DNA of 64,000 nt from Stigmatella aurantiaca DW4/3-1 (GCF_000165485.1 NC_014623.1:8760893-8824892); one strand, 5' to 3'; counted from the stretch's first letter, positions 8,516 through 18,741 are shown. The notes: a model not told the origin generated them from the letters alone. Numbers and translations: made by a program.

Positions 8516-9553
8516 ATGCTTGGCAATCACGAAGCGCTGTGGACGCTGTGGGAGGTGAGCCGCGCGGGGACCCACGCCGCCGCCGCGGCCCGGCTGGGCA
8601 TCACGGCCTCCGCCGTCGGGCAACAGCTCAAGGCCCTGGAGCAGCGGCTGGGTGTGGCGTTGTTCGAGCGGGTGGGACGCCGGGCCCGGCTGACGCCCAT
8701 CGGCGCGGAGCTGATTCGACGGTTGGGCGAACACCTGCCCGCCCTGGACGCGGCCCTGGAGGACGCGGCCGAAGCCCAGCGAACCGTGAAGGGGGAGGTC
8801 TCCCTCGGAGGGCCCTGGCCCTTCTGCCGTGCCTGGCTGCGGCCCCGTCTCCCCCAACTGCTGGAGCGCTACCCGGACTTGCGGCTGAACATCCGCTTCG
8901 AGGTCGCGAGCCTGCTCACCCGCCGGCTGCTCAGCGGCGAGGTGGACCTGGCCATCGTCGGCACCTTGCCCGAGGAACCCGGGCTGGAGGTGAAGGAGCT
9001 CGCCCAGGAGCACTTTCTCGCCGTGGCCGCGCCTGGGTACGTGCGGCGGCACGGCGCGCCGCGCTTGGCCCGTGACTTCGCGCTCCACCGCTTCATCGCC
9101 TTCGACTCGGACCTGGCCATGCTCGCCCCCTGGTGGCGCGCGGCGTTCGGCGCCCAGGAGCCGCTGCCTGCCCAGGTGGTGTGCCGCATCGCCAACCTGG
9201 ACGAGATGCTGGCGCTCGTGGAGGCGGAGTGTGGCATCGCGGTGCTGCCTGGCTACCTGGTGGCGCCCCTGCTGGCCGAAGGTCGCATCGTGGCCCTCGA
9301 ACCCGAGTCCGGAAGACGCTCGCTGCGCCGCCCTCGCGGGACGATCTGGCTGGCATGGCGCAAGGCGGCGGCCCCGACCGCCCGATTTCTCACGGTGCGT
9401 GATTGGCTCCTGGATGGAGCGGGCCTGGCGGTTGAAAACGCGGTGGCCATTCCCGCCGGGACGCAGTACGGAGGGAAGGCCCCTGCTCCTTCGGGCAGGA
9501 GACACACCCCCCGAAGGGCTCCCCTGGAGCCCGGGAGAAAGGCCCTGCGGTGA
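8516..9553 (+). CDS. LysR-family transcriptional regulator
   Basis: The N-terminal winged helix-turn-helix (AAAARLGITASAVGQQLKAL, about residues 20-45) is followed by the periplasmic-binding-like effector domain (about 90-290). The C-terminus is about 45 residues longer than usual and basic. Its last codons overlap the GTG start of the SDR gene by 4 bases, so the two are translationally coupled. Divergence from the DJ-1/PfpI gene suggests control of both neighbours; the effector is unknown. Confidence 0.9.
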   Translation: MLGNHEALWTLWEVSRAGTHAAAAARLGITASAVGQQLKALEQRLGVALFERVGRRARLTPIGAELIRRLGEHLPALDAALEDAAEAQRTVKGEVSLGGPWPFCRAWLRPRLPQLLERYPDLRLNIRFEVASLLTRRLLSGEVDLAIVGTLPEEPGLEVKELAQEHFLAVAAPGYVRRHGAPRLARDFALHRFIAFDSDLAMLAPWWRAAFGAQEPLPAQVVCRIANLDEMLALVEAECGIAVLPGYLVAPLLAEGRIVALEPESGRRSLRRPRGTIWLAWRKAAAPTARFLTVRDWLLDGAGLAVENAVAIPAGTQYGGKAPAPSGRRHTPRRAPLEPGRKALR

Positions 9554-10371
9554 GCACGCTGAAGGGAAAGACCCTGTTCATCACTGGCGCGAGCCGAGGC
9601 ATTGGTCTGGCCATCGCCAAACGCGCCGCGCGAGATGGCGCCAACATCGTCATCGCCGCCAAGACCTCCGCGCCCCACCCGAAGCTGCCCGGCACCATCT
9701 ACTCGGCCGCCGAGGAGATCGAACAGGCCGGCGGCAAGGCCCTGCCCCTCATGGTCGACATCCGCCAGGACGAGCAGATCCATGACGCCGTGAAGCAGGC
9801 CGTGGAGCGCTTTGGCGGCATCGACATCTGCGTGAACAACGCCAGCGCCATCAGCCTGACCGGCACGCTGGAGACGCCGATGAAGAAGTTCGACCTGATG
9901 TTCGGCGTCAACGTGCGGGGCACCTACGCCACCACCCAGGCGTGCCTCCCGGAGCTGCTCAAGGCGAAGAACCCCCACGTCCTGACCCTGTCGCCTCCGC
10001 TCAGCATGAAGCAGAAGTGGTTCCAGGGGCATGTCGCCTACACCATGGCCAAGTACGGCATGAGCATGTGCGTGCTCGGCATGTCCGAGGAGTTCCGCGA
10101 GCGCGGCGTGGCCTTCAACGCCCTCTGGCCCCGCACCACCATCGCCACCGCCGCCGTCAACATGCTGGGCGGGCAGGACATGATGGATGCCAGCCGCACC
10201 CCGGAGATCATGGCCGACGCGGCCCATGCCATCCTCACCCGCGACAGCCGGGCGTGCACCGGCCACTTCTTCATCGATGACGACGTGCTGCGCGAGGCGG
10301 GCGTCACCGACTTCGCGAAGTACCTGGTGAAGCCCGGCACGGAGCCGCTGCCGGACTTCTTCATCGACTGA
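9550..10371 (+). CDS. SDR-family oxidoreductase (HSDL2-like)
   Basis: 273 residues. Rossmann motif TGASRGIG near the N-terminus, NNAS after it, and catalytic Tyr and Lys in AYTMAKYGM. The TAEEIE-type and FNALWPRT segments resemble hydroxysteroid dehydrogenase-like protein 2, a NAD(P)-dependent dehydrogenase subgroup linked to fatty acid metabolism. The substrate cannot be told from sequence. The start is GTG, overlapping the LysR gene by 4 bases. Confidence 0.9.
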   Translation: MSTLKGKTLFITGASRGIGLAIAKRAARDGANIVIAAKTSAPHPKLPGTIYSAAEEIEQAGGKALPLMVDIRQDEQIHDAVKQAVERFGGIDICVNNASAISLTGTLETPMKKFDLMFGVNVRGTYATTQACLPELLKAKNPHVLTLSPPLSMKQKWFQGHVAYTMAKYGMSMCVLGMSEEFRERGVAFNALWPRTTIATAAVNMLGGQDMMDASRTPEIMADAAHAILTRDSRACTGHFFIDDDVLREAGVTDFAKYLVKPGTEPLPDFFID

Positions 10372-10425
10372 GGCCGCCCGGCTTCAGCGCGGGTGCCCCC
10401 TCATGAGGGAGCGCCCGCGCACGCC

Positions 10426-13400
10426 TCACCCCTCCCAGGCGGCCAGCAGGGAGCGGACCCGCGCGTACCGCTGGAGCAGCCGCTCGCGGTGCGCGCTGAG
10501 CAACACCATGAAGCCCACCACCATCAACCCGAGCAGGGACAGGAACGCGGCCCCCATCCGGTGGTCCCGGATGCCGAAGCGCACCAGGTTGGCCACGACG
10601 CACGTCACCAGGAACGCGGAGCCCAGGTAGACATAGGAGCGGATGCGCAGCGCGATGCCCACCCCCACCCCCAGCAGGCACAGCCCCACGCACAGCACCA
10701 TCGCCTTCGCGTTGGGGAACATCAGGGGCTGCCAGGCACCGGCGACGTAGATGATCGTCACGGCGAGGGCGCGCAGCCGCGCCAGGGTGTCGGCGGAGAG
10801 CGACTTGCGGAAGACGCTCAACAGCACCAGCAGGGAGAGCCCCGCGGGGATGACGTAGTACTGCGGCTCGCCCGCGCCGGTGCCCACCCACACGACGAGC
10901 AGCGCGGCGTTGAAGGCCACGGCGGAGGCGAGCGAGGCCGTCCCGCGCCGCGAGGGATGCGCGGCGAGCGCGGCGAAGTGGGCCGCATGTCCCACGAGCA
11001 GGGCCGCGGTGTAGGCCGACTCGCCCCACGGGGCGGTGAGCAACCCCACCAGGGGGAAGAGGAAGGCGCCCATCAAGGCGGGCTGACGGAAGGCCGCGAG
11101 CCGCGAGCCCTCGCGCTGCACGAAGACATAGAGGCCCGAGAAGAGGACTCCGCCCACCAGGGCCATGAGGCTGTCGGCCATGCCCAGCCGGTCCGCGCCC
11201 AGGCCCAGCCACCTCACGCTGAGGTAGCCCAGTACGACGGTCACCTGCGCGAAGTACGCGGAGAGCGTGTCCTTCCCGGAGACCGCGCGGCGCACGAGCG
11301 TCACCAGCAACACACAGAGCCCCAGCCCCACCACGAGCGCTTCCCGGAGCGCATCCGGCGCCCCACCCGAGGACACCCGCACCAGCCCCATGAGCACCTC
11401 GACGAACGACAGGGCCGCCAGGAGGTGCCCCACGGCCCGGCGGACCGCCTGTCCCGCCAGGGCGAAGGCCACGGAGGCCAGCAGCGCGGTGGCCGCGCCG
11501 AAGTACGGGAGGATGAACTCCTTGCCCCGGCCGGTGGAGAACACGAGCCCCAGGTGCATCAACAGCACATGGACGGCCACGAGCGTGACGAGCCAGCCCA
11601 CCACCTCGTACCCCCGGCGCCGATGGACGACGGCCCACGCGGCCCCCGTTGCCAGCACGAAGCTCAGCGGCGTGCTCACGTGCCGCAAGCTGTGCAATCC
11701 ACTGAGCGCCAGGAACGAGAGCATCCACCCACCGTGGTGCAGCGCCTCCGCCACGGTGACCCCCCGCCCCTCCAGGCGCGTGCCCACCCAGCACACCCCG
11801 AGCCCCACCGCGCCCACGGCCACCGGCATCCACACCGGAGGCATCGCCGCGACGAGCACCAGGCCCAGCGCGCCCGTGGCCCCATACGCCATCCCGGGCT
11901 CCCGAGAGACCATGAGCAGGAGCGCCGTCAACGCCGCGAGCGCCGCCACGCCCGGGGGCAGCACGCCCGCCCCTTTGTCCACCAGGAGGTACCCCACCAC
12001 GCTCACGAGCGTGGCCAGGCTCCCGGCCCACAAGGGCTCACTCCAGGTGTCCTCCATCCGCGGGAAGACCTTCGCCGCCGCGGCCGAGAGGGTCCGCTGC
12101 ACGCGGCCAAACTGGCACAGCGCGGACAGGAGCGCCGCGGCGAACGCCACCCCGGTGAAGACCAGCACCGCCAGGGGCCTCTCCTCCAGAAACCCATGCT
12201 CCGCGCTTCGGCCCAGGGAAGCGAACGCCAGCGTGACCACCGCCACCGTCCACAGCCAGCGCTCGGACAGGAGGAACGCCGCCATGAACAGCACCCCCGC
12301 CAACCCCACGATGGAGGCGGGAGACGGAGACGCGGCCGTGGCAATCCCCGCGAGGACGAACGCTGCCCAGGTCACCCCGGGGCGAAAGGCCCGGTCTGGC
12401 GCGCACCGGAAGAAGGCCCAGGCCCACCCCGGGCGATGGTGCTCGAACAGGCCCAGCGCCAGCAGGACGCCCGCGGCCGCGAACCGCGCTCCGGGGACGA
12501 AGGCGATCAACACCGCCGCCAGCCCCAGACGGAGGGAGGGCTTGCGGCCCGGCAACAGCGCCAGCGCCACACCGAGCACACAGAGAGACACATCGGAAGC
12601 AGAGGACACCACCAGCCCGCCCCCCACCGCCACGAAAGCGGCCTGTGTCCACCAGGACAAGGCCTGCCGGGACCGTTGCTCCTGTTCTCCCAGCAGCGCC
12701 TGGGCCACGGCGGGGACATGCTCCACGGCGTGCACCAGCAGCAGCATCAGCAGGGGCAAGGCCGGAGCGAAGGCAGGCGGAGGCCCGTAGAAGCGCAAGA
12801 CCCCCGCCACGAACACCGGGGAGAACACGGCGAACATCGGCTGGCGGTTGGCGCGCGTCCACAGCAGCGGCAGCAGCGCCGCGCACGCGAGCAAGGGCTC
12901 CATCGGAGACGTCCTCCACCAGAGCGTCATGGGGATGCACAGCACGAACAGGGCCGAGAGGCTGGCCGCGAGCGCGAAGCGCCGTCCCCCTGTCAGCAGG
13001 TTCCTCACCGCTTGCGGCTCATCCAGCAGCGCCAGCACGCTCAGGACGGTCGCCAGGAGCGCCAATCCCCCCTCGGCAGGAAAGAGGCCCAGCGTGGCGT
13101 ACACGGCGGCGACGACGACGCTCAAGGAAGCCGGCAGCGCGCGCGCCGTGAGAAGGGCCGCCAAGGCCGCCCCCAGCATCAGCCCCGTGGGGGAGAGGGC
13201 CGGCTTCGACACCAGCGCCGTCGCGAAGGCGGCGGCGAACGCGATCACGCCCGCCATGGTGGTGCTCGGGCTGCGCCCCCACCGCACGGCGGCCAGCGAG
13301 GAGCCCAGGGCCCAGAGCACAATGCCTCCCATGGCCATCGCGGGCGTCAGCCACGGCCAGGGGACGAAGAGAATGCCCTTGCTCCAGGGGGGCAGGAGCG

Positions 13401-15789
13401 CCAGCCCAGCCAGCAAGACCGCGAGGGGCCGGCATCCCGGAAACGCACGCGAGGCCCAGGCCACGGCCGCCGCGGAGGCCAGAAGGATGACGCCCAGCAC
13501 AGGCGTCTGCGCCCCCACCGCCACGCCCACCGCCAGGAGCGCATAGAGGATGCCCGGTATGCCCAGCAGCCGCATCCGGCCCCCGCGATCTCCCAGGAAC
13601 GCGAGCACCAACGCCATGACGGCCATGGCGGGGGACACCCCCTCCAGCCCCTTGTGCGCGAGGCCCAGGGTGAAGGCCGCCGCGAGCTTGGGCACCGCCG
13701 CCGCGGCGGCGAAGCCCGCCAGCGCGATGAGCCGAGGGTCCGCCAAGGTCCACGCCGTCAGGAGCGCGGCACTCCCGGCCAGCCCCATGCCCACCGCGGG
13801 CAGCACGCCAGGGGCCGAGGACGCACCGGTGACGAAGCCCGCCACCGCCAGGACGCCCACCGCCCCGCTGAAGAGGCGCGCCTGGACACCGGACGTCCGC
13901 GAGACCAGCCCCCCGAACCCCAGCGCCACCGCGCCACACAGCAAGGAGGCCCCCTCGGAGCCGAAGAGGGCATTGGCGGCCAGGGGAACCGCCAGCATCA
14001 GGAGCGCCCCCGCCCCGGAGAGATAGGTGCGCTCCAACCACAGGCCACCGGCCACACACACCGCCGACAGCGCGAGCGCGCTCCAGAGCACCGGGCGCGC
14101 GTCCGGCCCCAGGTGCGCCATGAGGACAAAAAGGAGGCTGGCCACCGCCGAGGAGCGCAGCAGCACCTCGGAGATGCCGGCGGCTCGCGCGCTCACCTCC
14201 CGCCCCCCGCGAGGGCTCAGCCGGAACGCCAGGAGCACGCCCGCGAGGACGAACGGCAGCGCGGTCAGCGCCCCGAACTGGAACGGCAACGCCTCGGACG
14301 GCGGGTACCCCAACCGGGCCTTGAGGGCTTCGATGAGGGCCTGGACCGCCCCCGGAACGAGCTGGGGACTGGAGGCATAGAGAAGGTAGGCGCCGGCATA
14401 GGCGGGGTAGAGCCAGCGCAAGCGCGGAAGCTCTCCCTGGGCCAGCCGGTACATCGTCCACGTGAAGACGGCCGCGGTGACGAAGAAGGCCGGCGCCGCG
14501 CCCGACCCCGCCAGCGCGAGGCAGCCCACCTGCATCGCGGCCACCCCCAGGGCGAGCGGAGCCGCCGCCTGCCGCGACTCGAGCCGCCGGAACGCCAGAC
14601 ACGTGGCCAGGAGGAAGGCGATGAACGGAGCGTAGGAGCCCAGCCCGGGAGGCGCTCCGGCGGCGGCGAGGGCCAGGTGCAGCCGGATCGAGAAGAGCGC
14701 GAGCAGGTAGAGCGGAGCGGTCAGCGCGAAGACGAGCGCCAGCCCCTGCCGCGGCTCGGCCTCCGGCCGGCGCGAGAGGGCGAAGAAGAGCACACAGGGC
14801 AGCACGTTGAGCCACAGCGCGGACACCCCGAGCCGCGCGGCGAGGGGCGCCAACCCCATCATCAGCGTGGTGCCCACCATGCCCGCCTGGAGCAAGGGGC
14901 GGGAGGGCGCATCCATCGCCTCGACGGGGCGGCGGACCAGGAAAGCGGCGACGGCGGACCAGCCCAGCAACAACGGCACGAGGAGCGCGGGGCTCACCCC
15001 ATCGAGCCCCAGCGTCTCCCCCAGCGGGAGCGTGCCGCCCAGGGGCCCCAGCGCGAGCCCCGCCAACGGCGCCACGGCCGCGCCAATGAGACAGAGGATA
15101 TGCCCGGCACTCCGCAGCGCCTCCCGGCGCATCAGGAAGGCCCCCCAGGTGGAGAAGCCCACGGAGTAGAACGCGGTCATCCCGAAGACCACGAGCGAGC
15201 GAGCCACCGAGTTCATCCCCGCCCAGCTCTCGAAGACGAAGTAGAGCGTGCCCGCGAGGATGAGGAACGCCCCGAGGAACCAGCCGATGCTCTCGTAGAG
15301 GAAGGGCCGCCAGAGGCGGCTCCAGGGAGAGGTCTCCTCCACGAGGCGCGCGGTGAGGCTCCGCACGGGGGGCGCATCGAAGAGGGGCTCGGGGGTGACC
15401 CACGGCAGGGGCTCTTCTTCCTCCGGGACCGGCTCCGGCGCGGCCTCTTCCGGGACTGGCTCCGGCGCCACCTCCTCCACGGGAATGGGCTCCGGTGAGG
15501 CCATGGCCTCCGGGTGGCGTCCGAGTTCAGACGCCTTCAGCGCCTCGGACTCCACCCCTGTGAGCAGGGAGAGCAGGATCCGGCTCTGCCGCTCGTAGCG
15601 CTCGACGAGGTACTTCCGCGCGCCCGAGGAGACCTCCAGGCCATCCCAATGGGGCACCTCATTGAGCAGGAAGAGGACATGCTCCAGCTCCGCCTCCAAG
15701 ACCTCCCGGGGACGAACCACCGTTGCGCTTCCACAGCGGACACACTGGAGGCCGAACAGACGCTCCTGCCGGCATTCGGGGCAGTACAT
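10426..15789 (-). CDS. giant polytopic membrane protein with N-terminal zinc ribbon
   Basis: 1787 residues. The N-terminus has two CxxC pairs (MYCPECR and CVRCG), a likely zinc ribbon, followed by a helical stretch. A Pro/Glu repeat linker (PEPVPEE units, about 100-135) comes next, and then almost unbroken hydrophobic segments to the end, several dozen membrane helices by eye. Long runs of Ala/Leu/Val/Gly helices separated by Arg-Pro-rich turns suggest internal duplication. I do not recognise a transporter or enzyme motif. The layout resembles DUF2339-type polytopic proteins only loosely. It starts with an ATG at 15789, divergent from the lanthipeptide synthetase, but nothing shows that it exports the lanthipeptide. 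Confidence 0.75.
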   Translation of the reverse strand: MYCPECRQERLFGLQCVRCGSATVVRPREVLEAELEHVLFLLNEVPHWDGLEVSSGARKYLVERYERQSRILLSLLTGVESEALKASELGRHPEAMASPEPIPVEEVAPEPVPEEAAPEPVPEEEEPLPWVTPEPLFDAPPVRSLTARLVEETSPWSRLWRPFLYESIGWFLGAFLILAGTLYFVFESWAGMNSVARSLVVFGMTAFYSVGFSTWGAFLMRREALRSAGHILCLIGAAVAPLAGLALGPLGGTLPLGETLGLDGVSPALLVPLLLGWSAVAAFLVRRPVEAMDAPSRPLLQAGMVGTTLMMGLAPLAARLGVSALWLNVLPCVLFFALSRRPEAEPRQGLALVFALTAPLYLLALFSIRLHLALAAAGAPPGLGSYAPFIAFLLATCLAFRRLESRQAAAPLALGVAAMQVGCLALAGSGAAPAFFVTAAVFTWTMYRLAQGELPRLRWLYPAYAGAYLLYASSPQLVPGAVQALIEALKARLGYPPSEALPFQFGALTALPFVLAGVLLAFRLSPRGGREVSARAAGISEVLLRSSAVASLLFVLMAHLGPDARPVLWSALALSAVCVAGGLWLERTYLSGAGALLMLAVPLAANALFGSEGASLLCGAVALGFGGLVSRTSGVQARLFSGAVGVLAVAGFVTGASSAPGVLPAVGMGLAGSAALLTAWTLADPRLIALAGFAAAAAVPKLAAAFTLGLAHKGLEGVSPAMAVMALVLAFLGDRGGRMRLLGIPGILYALLAVGVAVGAQTPVLGVILLASAAAVAWASRAFPGCRPLAVLLAGLALLPPWSKGILFVPWPWLTPAMAMGGIVLWALGSSLAAVRWGRSPSTTMAGVIAFAAAFATALVSKPALSPTGLMLGAALAALLTARALPASLSVVVAAVYATLGLFPAEGGLALLATVLSVLALLDEPQAVRNLLTGGRRFALAASLSALFVLCIPMTLWWRTSPMEPLLACAALLPLLWTRANRQPMFAVFSPVFVAGVLRFYGPPPAFAPALPLLMLLLVHAVEHVPAVAQALLGEQEQRSRQALSWWTQAAFVAVGGGLVVSSASDVSLCVLGVALALLPGRKPSLRLGLAAVLIAFVPGARFAAAGVLLALGLFEHHRPGWAWAFFRCAPDRAFRPGVTWAAFVLAGIATAASPSPASIVGLAGVLFMAAFLLSERWLWTVAVVTLAFASLGRSAEHGFLEERPLAVLVFTGVAFAAALLSALCQFGRVQRTLSAAAAKVFPRMEDTWSEPLWAGSLATLVSVVGYLLVDKGAGVLPPGVAALAALTALLLMVSREPGMAYGATGALGLVLVAAMPPVWMPVAVGAVGLGVCWVGTRLEGRGVTVAEALHHGGWMLSFLALSGLHSLRHVSTPLSFVLATGAAWAVVHRRRGYEVVGWLVTLVAVHVLLMHLGLVFSTGRGKEFILPYFGAATALLASVAFALAGQAVRRAVGHLLAALSFVEVLMGLVRVSSGGAPDALREALVVGLGLCVLLVTLVRRAVSGKDTLSAYFAQVTVVLGYLSVRWLGLGADRLGMADSLMALVGGVLFSGLYVFVQREGSRLAAFRQPALMGAFLFPLVGLLTAPWGESAYTAALLVGHAAHFAALAAHPSRRGTASLASAVAFNAALLVVWVGTGAGEPQYYVIPAGLSLLVLLSVFRKSLSADTLARLRALAVTIIYVAGAWQPLMFPNAKAMVLCVGLCLLGVGVGIALRIRSYVYLGSAFLVTCVVANLVRFGIRDHRMGAAFLSLLGLMVVGFMVLLSAHRERLLQRYARVRSLLAAWEG
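15401..15500. repeat. imperfect tandem repeat in coding DNA
   Basis: About three degenerate copies of a 27-30 bp unit encode the acidic PEPVPEE-type linker of the giant membrane protein. Such in-frame repeats can vary in copy number between strains. Confidence 0.5.
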
Positions 15790-16000
15790 GAGGCAAAGAC
15801 CTTAACAACTGCCGTGCCACCCCGAAGTTCCAGGAGTCCCGGGCGTTTGAAGCCCTCCCCACCCCGTGCCTTGCCACCCTCGCGACGCGGTGTGCAACGA
15901 AGCTGTGCACCTGGCTGCACACCCTCGGCCCGCCCTGCGCAAACCGAGGCCTGTTCCGCGCATGGTAGAGTGCGCCTTCTCCCCCTCGCCCCCCCATCCC

Positions 16001-18652
16001 ATGCAAGGCATCGAGAGACGCGCCAAGCGAGACATCTTCTTCTTCACCCTCACCGATCCGGAGCGCTACGAAAGTCTGGAGGACTACCGCTCGACGAGCA
16101 CGGAGTTCCGGGACCTGGTCCGAGGCCTGCTCCCCGCTGGATGGAAGATGGACTATCGCCAGGGCACCTGGTGCCCGGTGTTCCCTCCCGAGGACAAGAC
16201 GCCGGACGAGGGCTTCAAGATTCACGCCTCGACGAAGCACGAGAATGCCCAGCAGCTCCTGCGGGCCGCAGTGCCTCTCTTCGTGGAGGAGGGCGTCGCC
16301 TTCAAGTTCGTGGTCGATGAAGACATCCTCGACTTCACCAACGAGAGCGCCCGGGGGCGGGGCGGATGCGGCAAGTTCATCACGGCCTACCCGGTGGACG
16401 TTCCCCAACTGCGGCGGCTCATGGAACGCCTCCATGAAGCCACCCGGGACCTGACGGGCCCCTACATCCTCTCGGACCAGCGCTACAAGGACAGCAAGAC
16501 CCTCTTCTACCGGTACGGCAGCTTCAAGAACCGGTTCTTGCTCAATGTCTTCGGAGAGCAGGAGCCATACATGCGCGCTCCGGATGGCAGCCTCGTTCCA
16601 GACGAGCGCCAGGCCTACTTCGTGCTGCCCGAGGGCGTCGAGGATCCCTTCCCCCAGGAGCCCGAGGAAGACTCCGGGGAACTCATCCTCCAGGGGCGTT
16701 ACAAGGTCACCAGCGCGCTGAGCATGTCCGCCAAGGGGGGCGTCTATGCCGGGGAGGACCTCCAGACGGGGGCCCAGGTCGTCATCAAGGAGGCCCGCCC
16801 GCTCATCAACCGCAACCGGCGCAGCCCCCATGACGCGGTGGCGTGCCTGCACAACGAGTACCGGATCCTCTCGTTGCTTGCCGGCACGGGGGTTGCCCCC
16901 CAGCCCATCGCCTTCTTCCAGGAGTGGGAGCACAGCTTCCTGGTCATGGACTACGTGAAGGGCGTTCCCCTGTCGTCGCTCCGGGCCTTCGAGGACTTCT
17001 CGCTGATGCTGATGACGGACATCCGCGACGAGGACGTCCAACGCTTTGCCCAGGAGTATCTCCAGATCGCGCGCCAGCTCATCCTGGGGGTCCGGGCCAT
17101 CCATGCCCAGGGGGTCGTCATTCAAGACGTCGCGCCCCAGAACATCCTCTTTGACCTGGAGCAGGCAAAGGTCACCTTCATCGACTTCGAGAGCGCCTGG
17201 AGCGAGCGCCTCGGTGAGCATGCCGTCGTGGCCCCCATCCGGACGCTTGGCTTTGGCGACCACCAGTGGAACGGACAGCGCCCCACGATGGAGGAGGATC
17301 AGAAAGCCCTGGGGCGGCTGTTGAGCAACTTGATCTTCCCCATCACCCCCCTGTTGTCCCTGGCCCCCGGCCACTGGGAGCCTTTCCTTCGGGCACTGGC
17401 CCAGGAGAAGGGCCTCCCCGCGCCCTTGCTCTCGCTGGTCCTGGGCACCACGGGAAGCGCCGCGGAGGTGGACCGGCTCCTGGAGAACGCCGAGCACCAA
17501 GCGAAAGACGCCCGGGCCGCCCCGCGCCGCCCGCCCCAACGCACGGCGGAAGAACACCAGGAGACGGTGCGGCGAATCGCCCGCTACATCGTGGACCAGA
17601 TCGAAGGCCCCCGGGGGCCCCTCGATCTGCCCACCGATTACCGGCGCGCCGCCACCAATCCCCTCAACGTCGCCTACGGGGCCGCGGGCGTGGCCCTGTT
17701 CCTCCACCGTGCCCAGGGCACGGTGCCCACGGCCCTGAGGGAGGCGCTCCTGCGAGAAGCCGCAACGGCCGACAATGAGCATTACCCGCCTGGCCTCTAC
17801 GTGGGCACGGCGGGCATCGCCTGGACGCTGTTGGAGTTGGGCCACCCTCAGGAAGCCGAGCGGCTCCTGGAGATGGCCAGCCACTCCCCGCTCCTGTTCA
17901 AGAACGCCGACCTCTTCTTCGGGAGCGCCGGCTACGGGCTCACCCAGCTCTTCTTCCACCAGCGCCTGAAACAGGCGTCATACCTGACACACGCGCTCCA
18001 GACCTTCGAGGGCTTGAAGACAAGCCTCCAGGAAGCCCAGGGCCTGTATTTCTATCCCAACGAGGGGGCCGTCTATCACGGCCTCGCCCACGGGGCCTCT
18101 GGCATCGCGTACTTCCTCCTGCGGCTCTTTCAGGCCACGGGCCAGAAAGAGGTCCTTCAGTACGCTCGTGGGCTGATGGACTTCGAGCTCGCCCAGGCCC
18201 AGAAGCAGAACGGGCAGCTCGTCTGGCAGCGCTCCTCCCACGACGCGGTGCATTCGCCCTATTGGCGTGTGGGCAGCGCGGGCATTGGCAGCGTGCTGCT
18301 GCGCTTTCATGCCGCGTTGGGAGACCCCCGGTACCTCGACACGGCGCGCCAAATCGCTCACTACCTGGAGGGCAAATACAGCGTCTTTCCAGGCAACCTC
18401 TCGGGCATGGCGGGCTTGGGCCACTTCCTCATCGACATGTTCAAGGCCTCCCAGGAGGAGAAATACCGCCAGGAGGCGTTCCGGTTCGCGGACCGAATCA
18501 TGCTCTACGCGCTCGAGCGGGAGGGGGGCCTCGTCTTCCCGGGGGAGGAGCTGATTCGCATCTCCACCGACTTGGGGACGGGCTCCGCGGGGATCGGCCT
18601 GTTCCTCGACCGGCTCCTCAAACAGGATGGCATTCCCTATCTGGACGATTAA
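16001..18652 (+). CDS. class III lanthipeptide synthetase (LanKC)
   Basis: About 883 residues with the three-part LanKC plan. An N-terminal lyase-type region (1-240, starting AKRDIFFFTLTDPERYES) removes phosphate to form dehydro-residues. A kinase domain (about 240-500) has Lys263 in VVIKEARP, Asp376 in QDVAPQN and Asp395 in IDFESAW, and phosphorylates Ser/Thr. A C-terminal cyclase (about 520-883) has LanC-like GTAGIA, GSAGYG, HGASGIAY and GSAGIG repeats. The Cys, Cys-His zinc ligands of LanC are not seen (YWRVGSAGIG at the equivalent place), which marks class III rather than class IV. The start is uncertain: 16001 matches family N-termini, ATG 15962 is in frame, and neither has a good ribosome site. 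The precursor gene follows by 89 bases. Confidence 0.9.
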   Translation: MQGIERRAKRDIFFFTLTDPERYESLEDYRSTSTEFRDLVRGLLPAGWKMDYRQGTWCPVFPPEDKTPDEGFKIHASTKHENAQQLLRAAVPLFVEEGVAFKFVVDEDILDFTNESARGRGGCGKFITAYPVDVPQLRRLMERLHEATRDLTGPYILSDQRYKDSKTLFYRYGSFKNRFLLNVFGEQEPYMRAPDGSLVPDERQAYFVLPEGVEDPFPQEPEEDSGELILQGRYKVTSALSMSAKGGVYAGEDLQTGAQVVIKEARPLINRNRRSPHDAVACLHNEYRILSLLAGTGVAPQPIAFFQEWEHSFLVMDYVKGVPLSSLRAFEDFSLMLMTDIRDEDVQRFAQEYLQIARQLILGVRAIHAQGVVIQDVAPQNILFDLEQAKVTFIDFESAWSERLGEHAVVAPIRTLGFGDHQWNGQRPTMEEDQKALGRLLSNLIFPITPLLSLAPGHWEPFLRALAQEKGLPAPLLSLVLGTTGSAAEVDRLLENAEHQAKDARAAPRRPPQRTAEEHQETVRRIARYIVDQIEGPRGPLDLPTDYRRAATNPLNVAYGAAGVALFLHRAQGTVPTALREALLREAATADNEHYPPGLYVGTAGIAWTLLELGHPQEAERLLEMASHSPLLFKNADLFFGSAGYGLTQLFFHQRLKQASYLTHALQTFEGLKTSLQEAQGLYFYPNEGAVYHGLAHGASGIAYFLLRLFQATGQKEVLQYARGLMDFELAQAQKQNGQLVWQRSSHDAVHSPYWRVGSAGIGSVLLRFHAALGDPRYLDTARQIAHYLEGKYSVFPGNLSGMAGLGHFLIDMFKASQEEKYRQEAFRFADRIMLYALEREGGLVFPGEELIRISTDLGTGSAGIGLFLDRLLKQDGIPYLDD

Positions 18653-18700
18653 CGGCCCGCGGTACTTGTTTGAAACACAAAGGTCGCTAGACTGGCGCTT

Positions 18701-18718
18701 GACAGGATCCCCCCTGTC
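18701..18718. promoter_or_regulatory. inverted repeat between synthetase and precursor genes
   Basis: GACAGG and CCTGTC arms with a 6-base spacer lie 24 bases ahead of the precursor ATG. It overlaps a TTGACA-like hexamer at 18699-18704. It could be an operator or a small attenuating hairpin that sets peptide and enzyme levels separately. Confidence 0.3.
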
Positions 18719-18741
18719 CTCAGCATGGAATGGTGAGACTC

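Noticed and set aside
10393..15498. 1701-residue open frame on the plus strand
   Set aside because: It is the opposite-strand shadow of the giant membrane protein; the translation is a His/Gln/Arg/Gly-rich low-complexity run typical of antisense high-GC frames, with no domain.
10426..15789. dedicated lanthipeptide exporter
   Set aside because: No ABC-transporter nucleotide-binding motifs and no shared transcript; only divergent adjacency.
15659..17959. 766-residue minus-strand open frame over lanKC
   Set aside because: Shadow of the lanthipeptide synthetase; no domain and no start signal.
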